Of a DNA stretch of 64,000 nt, positions 8,693-16,547 are shown in pieces. The first letter of the stretch is position 1. Each line of letters begins with the position of its first letter. The DNA lies in assembly GCF_016860545.1 (NCBI RefSeq), contig NZ_BNEB01000003.1, positions 1,178,001 through 1,242,000 on the forward strand, read 5' to 3'. The notes under the pieces are model-generated. The model had not been told where the DNA came from. It saw only the letters and a list, made by a program, of their open reading frames with translations, and did no database searches. A program made the position numbers and the translations under genes. The DNA is from Streptomyces asoensis (GTDB lineage Bacteria > Actinomycetota > Actinomycetes > Streptomycetales > Streptomycetaceae).

Positions 8693-9439
8693 ATGGCGCA
8701 GGGGCGGGGCTGGGAGGGCACGGTCCTCAGACTGATGCGTGCGAAGGACTTCACGCTCACGGTCACGGGCGTGGAGGAGGTCACCGGCGAGTACCGCCGG
8801 CTGCTCCTCTCGGACGGCGGGCTGCTCGCCGCGACCGGCGTCCACCCCACGATCTGGATCCGGCTCTGGTTCGAGAACGCGGGCCGGCCCCACCAGCGGG
8901 CCTACACCCTGGTCGACCCCGACCCGGCGGCCGGCGCCTTCGCCCTGGAGTTCGCGCTGCACGAGGGCGCGGCCAGCGACTGGGCGCGGGCGGCGAAGCC
9001 CGGTGACACCATCGAGGCGACCGTCCAGGGCACCGGCTTCGAACCGCCCGCCCCGGCCCCCTCGCACGTCCTCGTGATCGGCGACCCGGCCTCGCTGCCC
9101 GCCATCAACTCCCTGCTCGGCACGGGAGAGGGGGCGCTCGGCTCGGCGCCCGCGACCGTCTGGTTCGAGGGCTCGCCCGACGGCGCGGACGGCGGCCTCC
9201 CCTTCCGCACCGACCCCGCGCGCCACGAGATACGGCACGTGGTGAGGGCCGACGCCGGCGCCGCTCTCGTGGAACGCGTGAGGGCCGAGCTGCCCGCCCT
9301 CCTGGCGGCCACCACCGACCCGTACGTCTGGATCGCCTGCGACACCCGCACCACCAGGACGCTGTCGGCCTACGTGCGCAAGGAACTCGGCCTCCCCAAG
9401 GAGCGGCTGCACGCGCTCGGGTACTGGCGCGCGAGCTGA
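8693..9439 (+). CDS. Siderophore-interacting protein (FAD/NAD(P)H ferric-siderophore reductase)
   Basis: The 248-residue product belongs to the SIP/ViuB family of flavin-dependent reductases that release iron from ferric siderophores in the cytoplasm. The FAD-binding signature RAYTL is present at about residues 70-74, followed by the domain containing FALHEGAASDWARAAKPGD, and the typical C terminus KERLHALGYWR. ATG at 8693 has GGAG 5 bases upstream. It is transcribed divergently from the acylase operon, with the iron box between, so the two should be induced together. A longer open frame upstream is a high-GC artefact. Confidence 0.88.
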   Translation: MAQGRGWEGTVLRLMRAKDFTLTVTGVEEVTGEYRRLLLSDGGLLAATGVHPTIWIRLWFENAGRPHQRAYTLVDPDPAAGAFALEFALHEGAASDWARAAKPGDTIEATVQGTGFEPPAPAPSHVLVIGDPASLPAINSLLGTGEGALGSAPATVWFEGSPDGADGGLPFRTDPARHEIRHVVRADAGAALVERVRAELPALLAATTDPYVWIACDTRTTRTLSAYVRKELGLPKERLHALGYWRAS

Positions 9440-9463
9440 CGGCACAGGCGGGATCATCGACGC

Positions 9464-10072
9464 ATGGACGTCACCCTTCACCTCTCCCAGGACCCCGAGG
9501 CCGACGAGCTCCTCGGGCGGTCCCCGCTCGCCGCGCTGGTCGGGATGCTGCTGGACCAGCAGGTTCCGATGGAGTGGGCGTTCAAGGGACCCCGCACGAT
9601 CGCCGACCGCCTCGGCGCCGACGACCTGGACGCCCACGACATCGCCGCCCAGGACCCCGAGGCCTTCGCCGCGCTGCTCTCCGAGAAGCCGGCCGTGCAC
9701 CGCTACCCCGGCTCCATGGCCAAGCGCGTCCAGCAGCTCTGCCAGTACCTGGTCGAGCACTACGACGGTGACGCCGGCGCCGTGTGGAAGGGCGTCGGCA
9801 GCGGCAAGGAGCTGCTCGGACGGCTCCAGGAGCTGCCCGGCTTCGGGAAGCAGAAGGCGCAGATCTTCCTCGCGCTGCTGGGCAAGCAGCTCGGAGTGCG
9901 GCCCACCGGCTGGCGGGAGGCGGCCGGCGCCTACGGCGAGCCGAAGTCCTTCCGGTCCGTCGCCGACATCACCGGCCCGGAGTCCCTGGTGAAGGTGCGG
10001 GCGCACAAACAGGAGATGAAGGCGGCGGCGAAGGCCGCGAAAGCCACGAAGGCGGCGGAGGCGGCCGGTTAG
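9464..10072 (+). CDS. HhH-GPD base-excision DNA repair family protein
   Basis: 202 residues with an endonuclease III/AlkA-like fold. The N-terminal half has LSPLAALVGMLLDQQV-like helices (here GRSPLAALVGMLLDQQVPME), and the hairpin-helix-hairpin is LQELPGFGKQKAQIFLALL at about residues 122-140. Members remove damaged bases. The catalytic aspartate usually expected after the HhH is not obvious (RSVADI is the nearest candidate), and the C terminus is an Ala/Lys-rich tail that may bind DNA nonspecifically. It follows the SIP gene by 24 bases but shows no functional link to iron. Confidence 0.8.
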   Translation: MDVTLHLSQDPEADELLGRSPLAALVGMLLDQQVPMEWAFKGPRTIADRLGADDLDAHDIAAQDPEAFAALLSEKPAVHRYPGSMAKRVQQLCQYLVEHYDGDAGAVWKGVGSGKELLGRLQELPGFGKQKAQIFLALLGKQLGVRPTGWREAAGAYGEPKSFRSVADITGPESLVKVRAHKQEMKAAAKAAKATKAAEAAG

Positions 10073-10210
10073 CCGTTCGTCCGTCCGGGTGAACCGGTCG
10101 GACGTCCGGCGGGCCCGTCGGCCCTGCGGGCGGTCCGGTTGTCCGCCGGACGGGTGGTTACGGCCTCCGGCGTGCTGAGAGCGGGGCGTGTCGCGGGGAG
10201 ATGACCTCTC

Positions 10211-10543
10211 ATGAGCCCCGCAGCCCGTCACCCCCGCAGCCGTACCTGGCCGTGGGCACTCGTGCTGCTGCTCGCCCTGCTGGTCGCGGGCCCGGCAGCC
10301 GGACTCCCGGCGGCGCCCGCCACCACCACCGCCGCGACCACCGGCACCGCCGAGGTCACCGAGTACGACGTCCTCGGCACCTCGCTGCGGGCGGCGCCCT
10401 GTGTCCACCGCCCCGCCGCGCCGCCGCGCCCCGCGCCGCTGCCGCACCCGGTGCCCGGCGCCCCCGCGGTCCGCCCGGGCCCGGCGCCGTCCGAGCCGTC
10501 GTACACCCCGCACGTCCCGCGCACCGTGGTCCTGCGCTGCTGA
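10211..10543 (+). CDS. Small secreted or membrane-anchored proline-rich protein, unknown function
   Basis: 110 residues. A basic N terminus precedes a strongly hydrophobic stretch (ALVLLLALLVAGPAAG, about residues 16-31), so it should be exported or anchored. The rest is Thr/Ala- then Pro-rich and ends in a lone cysteine (VVLRC). GGGGAG sits 10 bases before ATG 10211. I recognise no domain. It ends about 70 bases before a second very small gene. Confidence 0.6.
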   Translation: MSPAARHPRSRTWPWALVLLLALLVAGPAAGLPAAPATTTAATTGTAEVTEYDVLGTSLRAAPCVHRPAAPPRPAPLPHPVPGAPAVRPGPAPSEPSYTPHVPRTVVLRC

Positions 10544-10612
10544 CGGACACCGCTGTCAGGCAGGTCCGTCCGGCGATCACGCTCACGCGTGGAACAGGTG
10601 AGGGAAACAGTC

Positions 10613-10735
10613 ATGCCCACAGACCCGTATGCGATCCTGCGCGCCCTGCTGCGCGCGGAGGCCGTGCGCAGCACACCGAAACCGCAGGTGAAGGAAGCGA
10701 AACCGCAGCAGCCCCGGGAACGACGGGAGCGCTGA
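10613..10735 (+). CDS. Putative 40-residue conserved small protein
   Basis: A short frame encodes MPTDPYAILRALLRAEAVRS followed by a Lys/Pro/Gln/Arg-rich tail. AGGG lies 8 bases upstream of the ATG. The N-terminal amphipathic helix followed by a basic tail looks like real protein. It is shorter than standard gene-caller cut-offs and lies convergent to the broken HerA gene. Function unknown. Confidence 0.45.
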   Translation: MPTDPYAILRALLRAEAVRSTPKPQVKEAKPQQPRERRER

Positions 10736-10754
10736 CCGGGCGGCGGGGGCGGGT

Positions 10755-11880
10755 CTACCGCCTCCGCCGGGCCGTACCGAAGAGCGAACGGGTGATCTCG
10801 CGGCCGAGCTGCGTGCCGACGGAACGGGCCAGGGACCTGAACACGCCGCTGTCGACGACCTGCTCGACGACGGACCGCTCCTTCCCCCCTCCCTTCGCCT
10901 CCTTCGCCTCCTTCGCCTCCTCGGTCTCTGCCTTCGTCCCCTCCGTCTTTCCCCGCGCCTCCTCCCCCTTCTTCCCCTCGCGTCCGGTCTTCGCCCCGTG
11001 TCCGGCGGGACGGGCCGCCAGCTTCTCGAACGCGGATTCTCTGTCCACAGCCTGTGCATACCGCTCGTGGAGCGGGGACTCCCGCACGGCCCGCTCGAGG
11101 ACCTCCCCGTCCACGGGACCCATCAGGGACTCCGGTGCGCGCAGCCGAGACGACACCCCGTCCGTCGGGGGCCGTGCGCAGGAAGGCGGCCGTGTCGAAC
11201 TCCGGCTCACCGAAGAAGGCCGCCGCGCCCTGCGCCTCGAAGGCGGTGAGGGACCGCTGGATCACCCCGGCCGTGGCCGCCGACAGCCCGCCGATGTCCC
11301 TCAGCTCCGGCCGCCCCTCCTCGGAGGTGAGGAAGGCGACGACCGCGCGCAGGTCCTTGAGGTCGAGCAGGTCGAGGCCCTTGCGGTCCGCGTAGTGGAA
11401 GACCAGGCCGAGGGACTGCTCCTGGGTCCGGTTGAGCTGGAGCACCTTGGCGAGGAGCACCGGCCCGAAACCGGTGACCGTGGCCCGCAGCGGGATGCCG
11501 TGCCCGAGGCCGCCAAGCGCGTAGAACTCGGCCGGGAAGCCGGTCGCCGTCCATTTCTGGCCGACTTCCGCCGCCCGGCCCCGTACCCGGTCGTCCGCCG
11601 CGCCCGGCGCCGAGACTCCGGACAGATCGCCCTTCACGTCGGCGAGGAAGACGGGCACCCCCTGCGCCGAGAGCTGCTCGGTGATCAGCTGGAGTGTCTT
11701 GGTCTTGCCGGTGCCGGTGGCGCCCGCGACCAGACCGTGCCTGTTCAGCATGGGAAGCGGGATCCGGACGGGGGCCGCGGGCAGGCACGCCCCGTCCCAC
11801 AGCAGCGCGCCCAGGTCCAGGGCGGGCCCGGAGAACGCGTACCCGGCGGCGATGTCAGCCGCGCTCGTCGACCCGGCCAT
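10755..11880 (-). pseudogene. Broken HerA-like ATPase (DUF853/YjgR family): internal deletion plus frameshift
   Basis: From ATG 11880 the frame encodes a normal DUF853 N terminus with Walker A GATGTGKTKT and FHYADRKGLDLLDLKDLRA, running to GVVSA near 11145. The expected middle, including Walker B (usually VFFFDEAHLLF) and the arginine-finger region, is absent. The normal C-terminal part resumes directly in another reading frame (RLRAPESLMGPVDGEVLERA, then VDRESAFEKLA, a Glu/Lys-rich linker and REITRSLFGTARRRR) and stops at 10755. Compared with my memory of E. coli YjgR, about 160-170 codons are missing, and the deletion is not a multiple of three. The original frame reads on into nonsense. 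The gene cannot make a working ATPase unless this is an assembly error. Confidence 0.8.
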
Positions 11881-11985
11881 CGGCAGCCCCTCGTTCCGTT
11901 TTACCCCCGTTCATCACGTCTTTTCCAGCGTCGCACTCCGTCTCCATGGCTGCGCCCGGAACGTCTGGACCGGTAGGCTTTCCGT

Positions 11986-12282
11986 GTGATCTTCAAGCGC
12001 ATCGGAAACGGCCGGCCGTACCCCGACCACGGCCGGGAAAGCACCCGGCAGTGGGCGGACGTCGCGCCGCGCCCGGTCCGCCTCGATCAGCTGGTGACCA
12101 CGAAGCAGCAGCTCGACCTGGAAACCCTGCTCGCGGAGGACTCCACCTTCTACGGCGACCTCTTCGCGCACGTCGTGAAGTGGCAGGGCGACCTGTATCT
12201 GGAGGACGGTCTGCACCGCGCGGTGCGGGCGGCGCTCCAGCAGCGGCAGGTCCTGCACGCGCGCGTGCTCGAACTGGACTGA
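11986..12282 (+). CDS. ParB/sulfiredoxin-fold domain protein, conserved in Streptomyces
   Basis: The 98-residue product contains a ParB-like core: LDQLVTTKQQLDLETL, then HVVKWQGDLYLEDGLHRAVRAALQ, matching the GxHR-type catalytic/nucleotide loop of ParB N-terminal domains. The DNA-binding HTH of true ParB is absent. The start is GTG at 11986. A -10 box TAGGCT (11974-11979) ends 6 bases upstream and there is no ribosome site, so the mRNA is probably leaderless. It is divergent from the broken HerA gene. Its physiological role is unknown. Confidence 0.75.
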   Translation: MIFKRIGNGRPYPDHGRESTRQWADVAPRPVRLDQLVTTKQQLDLETLLAEDSTFYGDLFAHVVKWQGDLYLEDGLHRAVRAALQQRQVLHARVLELD

Positions 12283-12415
12283 CCCTCCGCCGAATCCCGC
12301 TCCCGACCAGGGCGACCCCTCACCGGTTGACCCTTTCGGGTGCTTTCCCGTGTCTCGGCCTATGTCGGATGATCGTTTATTCGTCACGGCCGCTCGGGCG
12401 CACTACGCTGCGCCC

Positions 12416-13075
12416 ATGAGCATGCTGACTCCCCCCGGCATGGGCGGCAAGTACCGGATCACGGGGGACAAGTACCCCCGTATGCGCCCCCACCGACGCC
12501 GCGGCCGACTGGCCGTCGTGGTCGTCGCCTGCGGTGCCGTACTGGGCGTGGCCGGCTGGGGCACGCTCCAGCTCATCGACGTCTTCACGGGCGGCGGGGG
12601 GACGGCCACGGCAGCCGGTACCGGCTGCCCGGCCCGGACGAAGGCGAGCCCCGCGGCCTCCGCGTCGGCCGTCGCCGCAGCCGGCGTGGGCGCGGTGCCC
12701 AAGCCCGCGCAGATCACCGTGAACGTCTTCAACGCCACCACCCGCAGCGGCCTGGCCAAGACCACCGCGGACGAGCTGCGGAAACGTGGCTTCAAGATCG
12801 GCGAGGTGGGCAACGCCGCGAAGCAGTACGACAAGAAGGTCGCCGGTGCCGGGATACTGCTCGGCCCCGCGTCCTCGCTGAACACCTCGCTGCCCGTGCT
12901 CGCCACGCAGCTGACCGCCGCCGAGCGCCGCACCGACGCCGCACGGGCGGGGACGGCGGTCGACCTGATCATCGGCAACCGGTTCAAGGCGCTGACCAGC
13001 CCCGCGGCCTCGGTCAAGGCGCTGACGGCCCTGGCCGCGCCGCAGCCGACGCCGTCCACCAAGAAGGGCTGCTAG
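12416..13075 (+). CDS. LytR C-terminal (LytR_C) domain membrane protein
   Basis: 219 residues: a cytoplasmic basic segment, one transmembrane helix (LAVVVVACGAVLGVAGWGTL, about residues 30-50), an Ala/Ser linker, then a LytR_C domain beginning ITVNVFNATTRSGLAKTTADELRKRGF at about residue 102. Such domains occur at the end of LCP cell-wall ligases or alone, as here. The last residue is a cysteine. TACGCT at 12404-12409 lies 6 bases before ATG 12416, which suggests a leaderless transcript; a second ATG at 12422 is also possible. Confidence 0.8.
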   Translation: MSMLTPPGMGGKYRITGDKYPRMRPHRRRGRLAVVVVACGAVLGVAGWGTLQLIDVFTGGGGTATAAGTGCPARTKASPAASASAVAAAGVGAVPKPAQITVNVFNATTRSGLAKTTADELRKRGFKIGEVGNAAKQYDKKVAGAGILLGPASSLNTSLPVLATQLTAAERRTDAARAGTAVDLIIGNRFKALTSPAASVKALTALAAPQPTPSTKKGC

Positions 13076-13097
13076 CGGCAGCCCCGCACCGCCCGGG

Positions 13098-13733
13098 TCA
13101 TTCGGCCGCGCCGTACAGGCGGTCGCCCGCGTCGCCCAGGCCGGGGACGATGTACCCGTGCTCGTTCAGGTGGTCGTCGACCGCCGCCGTGACGACGGTG
13201 ACCGGGGTGCCCGCGAGCTCGCGCTCCATGAGCTCCACGCCCTCGGGAGCGGCCAGCAGCACCACGGCCGTCACGTCGTCCGCGCCCCGGCGGATCAGCT
13301 CGCGGATCGCGGCGACCAGGGTGCCGCCGGTGGCCAGCATCGGGTCCAGCACGTACACCTGGCGGCCCAGCAGGTCCTCCGGCATGCGCGTCGCGTACGT
13401 GGACGCCTCGAGCGTCTCCTCGTTGCGGATCATGCCCATGAAGCCGACCTCGGCGGTGGGCAGCAGCCGCATCATGCCGTCCAGCATGCCGAGTCCGGCC
13501 CGCAGGATCGGCACGACCAGCGGACGCGGGTACGAGAGCTTGACGCCGGTGGTCCGGGCGACCGGCGTGTTGATGTCGACCTGCTCGGTGCGCACATCAC
13601 GCGTGGCCTCGTAGGCGAGCAGGGTGACCAGTTCGTCGGCCAGCCGGCGGAAGGTCGCGGAGTCCGTGCGCTCGTCGCGCAGCGTGGTGAGCTTGTGGGC
13701 GACCAGGGGGTGGTCGACGACGTGGAGACGCAT
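13098..13733 (-). CDS. upp: Uracil phosphoribosyltransferase
   Basis: 211 residues. It salvages uracil with PRPP to give UMP. The PRPP-binding loop VLDPMLATGGT and the substrate-binding segment GYIVPGLGDAGDRL at the C terminus are intact, and the start MRLHVVDHPLVAHKLT is typical of the family. ATG at 13733 has no Shine-Dalgarno sequence but has TACTGT (complement of 13741-13746) 7 bases upstream, consistent with a leaderless transcript. It is convergent with the LytR_C gene. Confidence 0.95.
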   Translation of the reverse strand: MRLHVVDHPLVAHKLTTLRDERTDSATFRRLADELVTLLAYEATRDVRTEQVDINTPVARTTGVKLSYPRPLVVPILRAGLGMLDGMMRLLPTAEVGFMGMIRNEETLEASTYATRMPEDLLGRQVYVLDPMLATGGTLVAAIRELIRRGADDVTAVVLLAAPEGVELMERELAGTPVTVVTAAVDDHLNEHGYIVPGLGDAGDRLYGAAE

Positions 13734-13865
13734 GTCGACAACAGTAACCGGGCCGAACCCGCCCGGCGTCCCCACACACAGTGAACCTCTCCCCCTCACC
13801 TTGTCCCCCGGTCGGGCCTCCGACGGGCGTCAAACCGCCCGTCGGAGGGAAAGTGGGAGACAGAT

Positions 13866-14105
13866 ATGCAGACGGACCGGGGTACCCGGAGTGGTGTGCT
13901 GATGCCTGAGCTGCCCAACCTGCCCGACGACGACGCGCCCGGGTCGGCGCGGCCCGCCGAGACCGACGCCGAGCGCCGCAGGCGCCGCGCCCGGTTCCTG
14001 CGCGAGCTGGCCGAGGCCCGCGAACTGCGCGACCGGGTCCAGCCGCGCCGCGCCAAGACCGCCCGCCTGCGCCACCAGATGCGCATGCGCACCTTCCGCT
14101 GGTAG
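13866..14105 (+). CDS. Small basic protein of unknown function
   Basis: 79 residues, very rich in Arg and Glu (AERRRRRARFLRELAEARELRDRV), predicted to be a charged amphipathic helix, ending RHQMRMRTFRW. GGGAGA at 13855-13860 supports ATG 13866; an internal ATG at 13902 would start at MPELPNLPDDD. It is divergent from upp. No domain is recognised. Confidence 0.65.
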   Translation: MQTDRGTRSGVLMPELPNLPDDDAPGSARPAETDAERRRRRARFLRELAEARELRDRVQPRRAKTARLRHQMRMRTFRW

Positions 14106-14439
14106 CGGCGGTCGTACGGGACTTGGGGCATACGGGGAAGATCACCACCGTCACGGGTGTCCCCGGGGGGCGGGCGTGCGTGGACGTACGGGAAAGCCGC
14201 GTACGATCCGCGATGGCGGCAACGAGTGCGCTGGTGAGTCACTCGCGGACGCGGCCGGGGACCCGGTCGGGCACGTGCGATCAAAACCACCGGACACAGG
14301 GAGCCGAAGACGTCCCCTGGACGCCTTGTTTCTGCCACGATTCCGAGTGGGTGGGGCTCGGAGCCTGAGCTCTCTCCGCCCGCAACCTCCGCCGGGGGGA
14401 CCCCCAACCGGCACGCCTAAGACCAGTGGGAGAGTCACG
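14106..14439. other. Intergenic region upstream of the tadA operon
   Basis: No gene seen. A possible promoter is GTGGAC near 14180 and TACGAT at 14202-14207. A CGAGTG...CACTCG inverted repeat lies near 14223-14247. The long leader suggests regulation of the downstream pair, but nothing definite can be read. Confidence 0.35.
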
Positions 14440-14982
14440 GTGTACTTCGCCGCACTGCTCGCGCGCACCGAAGACGGGTGGGAAGCGAGCGACACGGAGC
14501 TGGACGATGTGGAGACCCTGTCGGATCTGGCCGAACTGGCCCGGGAGGCCTCTCCCGACGACGACACGGTGCTCGTGCTGATCGAGCAGGAGGACTCCTG
14601 GTTCGGGGTCGTCCGCATCGACGGCGAGGAGGACCCTCGCATCTTCGTCTCCGACGCCGCAGCCGCCGCCCGCAGCTCGTACGGCGAGATCCTGCTCACC
14701 GACGAACTGCTCGGCCGGGACCCGGACGACCAGGACGACCTGGACGCCCTCGACCTCGACGGCACCGAGGACGGTGAGGAGGAAGAGGACGAGGACGACA
14801 GCGCCGCCGGCACCGGCGGTGGCGGCTCGGCCGAGGCGGTGCCGCACGGCCCCGTCGGCGACGCCGGCATCCTCGACGACCTCGGCGTCGGCGAGAAGGA
14901 ACTGAGGTCGCTGTCCTCGGACGCGGTCACCGAGATCGCCGACGCCCTCGGCGCCTCGGAGGTCCTGGAGACCGTCCGCTGA
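14440..14982 (+). CDS. tRNA adenosine deaminase-associated protein
   Basis: The 180-residue acidic protein is the actinobacterial partner found directly before tadA. It begins VYFAALLARTEDGWE, continues with a conserved core (LVLIEQEDSWFGVVRIDGEEDPRIFVSD), then a highly acidic stretch (about residues 90-125), and ends with DAVTEIADALGASEVLETV. GTG at 14440 has GGGAGAG 5 bases upstream; an in-frame extension to 14176 lacks protein-like sequence. Its biochemical role is not established. Its stop codon lies next to or overlapping the tadA start. Confidence 0.85.
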   Translation: MYFAALLARTEDGWEASDTELDDVETLSDLAELAREASPDDDTVLVLIEQEDSWFGVVRIDGEEDPRIFVSDAAAAARSSYGEILLTDELLGRDPDDQDDLDALDLDGTEDGEEEEDEDDSAAGTGGGGSAEAVPHGPVGDAGILDDLGVGEKELRSLSSDAVTEIADALGASEVLETVR

Positions 14983-15032
14983 CCGCACCCGGCACGGCGC
15001 CCGACCCCGTACGCGACCGCTGGCGGGCCGCG

Positions 15033-15464
15033 ATGCGGCTCGCCCTGGACGAGGCACGGCTGGCCGCCCGGGACCAGGACGTCCCGGTCGGCGCCGTCGT
15101 GCTGGCCCCGGACGGCACGACGGTCCTCGCCCGGGGCCACAACGAACGTGAGGCCGGCGGCGATCCCACGGCCCACGCGGAGGTGCTCGCCGTCCGGCGG
15201 GCGGCCGCCGCGCTGGGCGAGTGGCGGCTGTCCGGCTGCACGCTGGTGGTGACCCTCGAACCGTGCACGATGTGCGCGGGCGCGCTCGTGCAGTCCCGGG
15301 TGGACCGGGTCGTCTACGGCGCCCGCGACGAGAAGGCGGGCGCCGCCGGCTCGCTCTGGGACGTCGTCCGCGACCGGCGGCTCAACCACCGCCCCGAGGT
15401 CGTCGAGGGCGTCCTCGCCGAAGAGTGCGCGGGCCTGCTCACGGAGTTCTTCCGCGACCGGTGA
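15033..15464 (+). CDS. tadA: tRNA-specific adenosine deaminase
   Basis: Converts A34 to inosine in the anticodon of tRNA-Arg(ACG); a tRNA-Arg(ACG) gene lies in this same window at 38073. The zinc-dependent deaminase motifs HAE (residues 48-50) and PCTMC (77-81) are intact. From ATG 15033 the protein has 143 residues. Relatives carry about 18 more N-terminal residues (TAPGTAPDPVRDRWRAA). Those residues are encoded here in frame, but the only possible initiation codon is CTG at 14979, overlapping the preceding TGA. The true start may therefore be CTG. Confidence 0.92.
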   Translation: MRLALDEARLAARDQDVPVGAVVLAPDGTTVLARGHNEREAGGDPTAHAEVLAVRRAAAALGEWRLSGCTLVVTLEPCTMCAGALVQSRVDRVVYGARDEKAGAAGSLWDVVRDRRLNHRPEVVEGVLAEECAGLLTEFFRDR

Positions 15465-15519
15465 TCCCCCCGCGGATACCGATTTCAAACCAGGCCCCGC
15501 CTTGCTGTAAGGTCTCCCT

Positions 15520-15605
15520 CGGTAGCGTGTCCGAGCGGCCGAAGGAGCTCGCCTCGAAAGCGAGTGTGGCGCAAGTCACCGAGGGTTCAAATCCCTCCGC
15601 TACCG
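15520..15605 (+). tRNA. tRNA-Ser (anticodon CGA)
   Basis: The acceptor stem GGTAGCG pairs with CGCTACC plus discriminator G. There is an anticodon stem CTCGC/GCGAG with loop CTCGAAA, a long variable arm, and a T-loop GTTCAAATC. The 86-base class II structure and CGA anticodon are clear. CCA is not encoded. Confidence 0.96.
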
Positions 15606-15614
15606 CTTCTCGGA

Positions 15615-15649
15615 ACGAAGGGTCCGGCTCCATGAGCCGGGCCCTTCGT
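15615..15649 (+). terminator. Terminator after tRNA-Ser(CGA)
   Basis: An imperfect hairpin of about 16 bp (ACGAAGGG-TCCGGCTC with GAGCCGG-GCCCTTCGT) begins 10 bases after the tRNA 3' end. Confidence 0.75.
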
Positions 15650-15851
15650 CGTGTTCCCGGGCCCCTTCCTCCGTTCCGCAGCGGCGTGCCCGGGCGGGCG
15701 CTTCGGCAGGCGGCGACCCGCGGACGGTCTCGTGGGCGAGTCGTTCGGGAACGCGCCCGGGGTGGTCAAAAAGCGGTGTGAAAATCGCACTTGCGGTTAC
15801 ACTCGCCGCCGCGGCAAGAGGGCCCGAACGGGCGCATACAGGGGAGGCCAG

Positions 15852-16028
15852 GTGGCGGTGAACGCCAAGAAGATCGCCGTCTACGTACTCGTGGTCTTCG
15901 CGCTCTACGTGATCATCACGGACCCGGCCAGGGCCGCGGACTACGTCCAGATAGGGTTCCAGGGCATATCGGACGCCGCCAAGGCCGTCGGTGACTTCTT
16001 CACCTGGCTCGCCGACGGGGCCAAGTAG
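15852..16028 (+). CDS. Small single-pass membrane protein
   Basis: 58 residues: a short basic N terminus, one hydrophobic helix (IAVYVLVVFALYVIITDPARA, also readable as a signal peptide), then an amphipathic helix DAAKAVGDFFTWLADGAK. GGGGAGG at 15841-15847 could serve GTG 15852 (spacing 4) or GTG 15858 (spacing 10). It precedes the Dabb gene by 18 bases and is likely co-transcribed with it. Function unknown. Confidence 0.7.
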   Translation: MAVNAKKIAVYVLVVFALYVIITDPARAADYVQIGFQGISDAAKAVGDFFTWLADGAK

Positions 16029-16046
16029 CACCCACCGGGAGTGCCC

Positions 16047-16340
16047 ATGATCCGCCACCTGGTCCTTTTCAAGCTCAACGAGGGCGTCCGGCGCGACGAC
16101 CCCCGGGTCGTGGAGGGCGAGGCCGCCTTCCGGTCGCTCGGCGGCCTGATCGAGGAGCTGCGCTTCTGGGAGCTGGGCTGGAACATCAGCGACCGGCCCA
16201 TCGCCTACGACTTCGCGATCAACTCCGCGGTCGAGGACGCCGACGCCCTGAAGCGGTACATCGAGCACCCGGCGCACCAGGCGGGCGTCGCACTGTGGCG
16301 GGAGTTCGCCACCTGGGTGGTCGCCGACTACGAGTTCTGA
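16047..16340 (+). CDS. Dabb (stress-responsive alpha/beta-barrel) domain protein
   Basis: 97 residues matching the dimeric ferredoxin-like Dabb family: IRHLVLFKLNEGV at the start, LGGLIEELRFWELGWN in the middle and YIEHPAHQAGVALWREF near the end. ATG 16047 is preferred over GTG 16041 because GGGAG ends just before it. Some family members bind or process small aromatic or polyketide compounds; no specific role can be assigned. A terminator hairpin follows. Confidence 0.8.
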   Translation: MIRHLVLFKLNEGVRRDDPRVVEGEAAFRSLGGLIEELRFWELGWNISDRPIAYDFAINSAVEDADALKRYIEHPAHQAGVALWREFATWVVADYEF

Positions 16341-16372
16341 GCCGCCCTTCCGGGCACGCCCCCGGGCGTTAC

Positions 16373-16403
16373 GGAGCCCTCCGCCGGAACAGCGGGGGGC
16401 TCC
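16373..16403 (+). terminator. Terminator after the Dabb gene
   Basis: A 12-bp stem (16373-16384 with 16392-16403, one G-T pair) and a 7-base loop separate this operon from sigF. Confidence 0.75.
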
Positions 16404-16547
16404 GGGGCGTCCGGGGCCGGGACGGCGGCCCAACTTCTCCCTCAACACGGCGTTATGGGGTGCTTGCACACAGTGCACATGTCTTGTGATGCTATGACCG
16501 CTTTTGACGGATGAGTTGACCGATGTTGACCTGACGAAGAGGTGGCG

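Noticed and set aside
162..9439. A biosynthetic gene cluster spanning the left end
   Set aside because: No PKS, NRPS, NIS synthetase or other scaffold enzyme is visible; only tailoring-type and transport-type genes are present.
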